Shown piece after piece: positions 63,563 to 64,000 of a stretch of 64,000 nt of DNA. This DNA is from Flavobacterium branchiicola. Its GTDB lineage: Bacteria; Bacteroidota; Bacteroidia; Flavobacteriales; Flavobacteriaceae. Each line of letters starts with the position of its first letter. The first letter of the stretch is position 1. Position numbers and translations under genes: made by a program. Under the pieces are notes generated by a model. It was not told the origin of the DNA. It worked only from the letters and a program-made list of their open reading frames with translations, and searched no databases. The stretch lies in NCBI RefSeq assembly GCF_018383905.1, contig NZ_JAGYWA010000009.1, forward strand, positions 1 to 64,000. The letters are read 5' to 3'.

Positions 63563-64000
63563 ATATAGAATTATTATTGGCCGAGTTAAGGAGTAAGAAT
63601 GTAAAACTTGCCATAAAAGACGATAAACTTATTTGTATTCTGCCTGATGCAGGTATTGATGACACTCTTTTGGGGTTACTAAAGGAGCATAAAGAAGAAT
63701 TAAAAAGAACTATACAGGAAAAAACAAATTTCAAAAAATACCAAGCTATACCCAAATCTGTAGAAATGGGGAGTTATCCTTTATCACCATCTCAAAAAAG
63801 ATTATGGATGTTAAGTCAGTTTGAGGGTGGTTCTCAGGCTTATAACATGTCGTATGCCATTAAATTGATAGGTGAGTTGCCAGTTGTAACTTTTGAGAAA
63901 TCATTTAAACAACTTATAGAACACCATGAAGTTTTAAGAACGGTATTTAAAAATGATACTGAAACGGATGAGGTAAGACAGTTTATTATTCCAGTAAACG
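63559..64000 (+). CDS. NRPS, N-terminal part (docking domain and start of C domain), cut by window edge
   Basis: An ATG at 63559 overlaps the PKS stop (ATGA), and the frame is open to the window end. The first 50 residues (LLLAELRSKNVKLAIKDDKL) are a TubC-like docking domain. A C domain start follows (SYPLSPSQKRLWMLSQFEGG, then IEHHEVLRTVFK). It continues the assembly line beyond the window. HHxxxDG and the A domain are not yet reached. Confidence 0.9.
   Translation, partial: MNIELLLAELRSKNVKLAIKDDKLICILPDAGIDDTLLGLLKEHKEELKRTIQEKTNFKKYQAIPKSVEMGSYPLSPSQKRLWMLSQFEGGSQAYNMSYAIKLIGELPVVTFEKSFKQLIEHHEVLRTVFKNDTETDEVRQFIIPVN

Overview
The window looks like a chromosomal segment of a Bacteroidota bacterium, most likely Flavobacterium or a close relative. 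The DNA is AT-rich. There is a SusC/SusD pair with its own ECF sigma factor and FecR anti-sigma factor, many lipoproteins with short Bacteroidota-type signal peptides, LytTR and TPR sensor kinases, a PAAR/VgrG effector module of the Bacteroidota type VI system, and promoter-like TAnnTTTG boxes. All assignments are from reading the sequence; no database search was run.

Layout. 1-120: the 3' part of tRNA-Leu(TAA) and a terminator. 188-8796 (minus): ECF sigma, FecR, SusC, SusD and a GDPD-like/alkaline phosphatase fusion, probably an organophosphate acquisition locus. 9369-19067: a lipoprotein, a LytTR two-component pair and a run of exported or membrane proteins of unknown function, one of them split by a frameshift at a TA repeat. 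19262-27070: pnuC and nadR (NAD salvage), followed at once by overlapping genes for a MoxR-type AAA+ ATPase, an unknown protein, a metallopeptidase-motif/vWA protein, a second unknown protein and a PaaK-like adenylate-forming enzyme. 27303-29137: a VKOR-thioredoxin protein with a degenerate C39-like domain and, next to it, a double-glycine-leader peptide whose core has the six-cysteine spacing of a cystine knot. 29479-31513: trans-3-hydroxyproline dehydratase and pyrroline-2-carboxylate reductase. 31608-34012 (minus): a C10 (streptopain-like) protease with two related lipoproteins and the remnant of a second protease. 34458-41612: an XRE regulator, a VgrG/PAAR-Hint-toxin/immunity island with displaced toxin remnants, and a decayed ParD antitoxin. 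41864-45438: a NarL-type response regulator and a divergent TPR sensor kinase with a small lipoprotein. 45903 to the right edge: a large NRPS/PKS assembly line that runs out of the window.

The assembly line reads (truncated C)-A-T-C-A-T; dock-C-A-T; dock-C-A-T; KS-AT-T; dock-C(partial). The A domain of the third protein is interrupted twice, by a luciferase-like monooxygenase between motifs A4 and A5 and by an FkbM-type methyltransferase between A8 and A9. Hand-read specificity codes suggest Ala-like, Ala-like, Pro-like and Gly. The Gly module would therefore be set up to make an alpha-hydroxy- or alpha-methoxy-glycine unit, followed by an unreduced malonyl extension. A 12-bp motif repeated at the probable NRPS promoter recurs at the promoter of the neighbouring response regulator, which suggests that this two-component system controls the cluster.

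The most notable items are the doubly interrupted glycine A domain, the VKOR/knottin-like peptide pair, the NAD-salvage-linked MoxR/vWA/ligase operon, the duplicated C10 protease-lipoprotein module, and the displaced toxin cassettes. No CRISPR array, rRNA gene, integrase or intact insertion sequence was seen.
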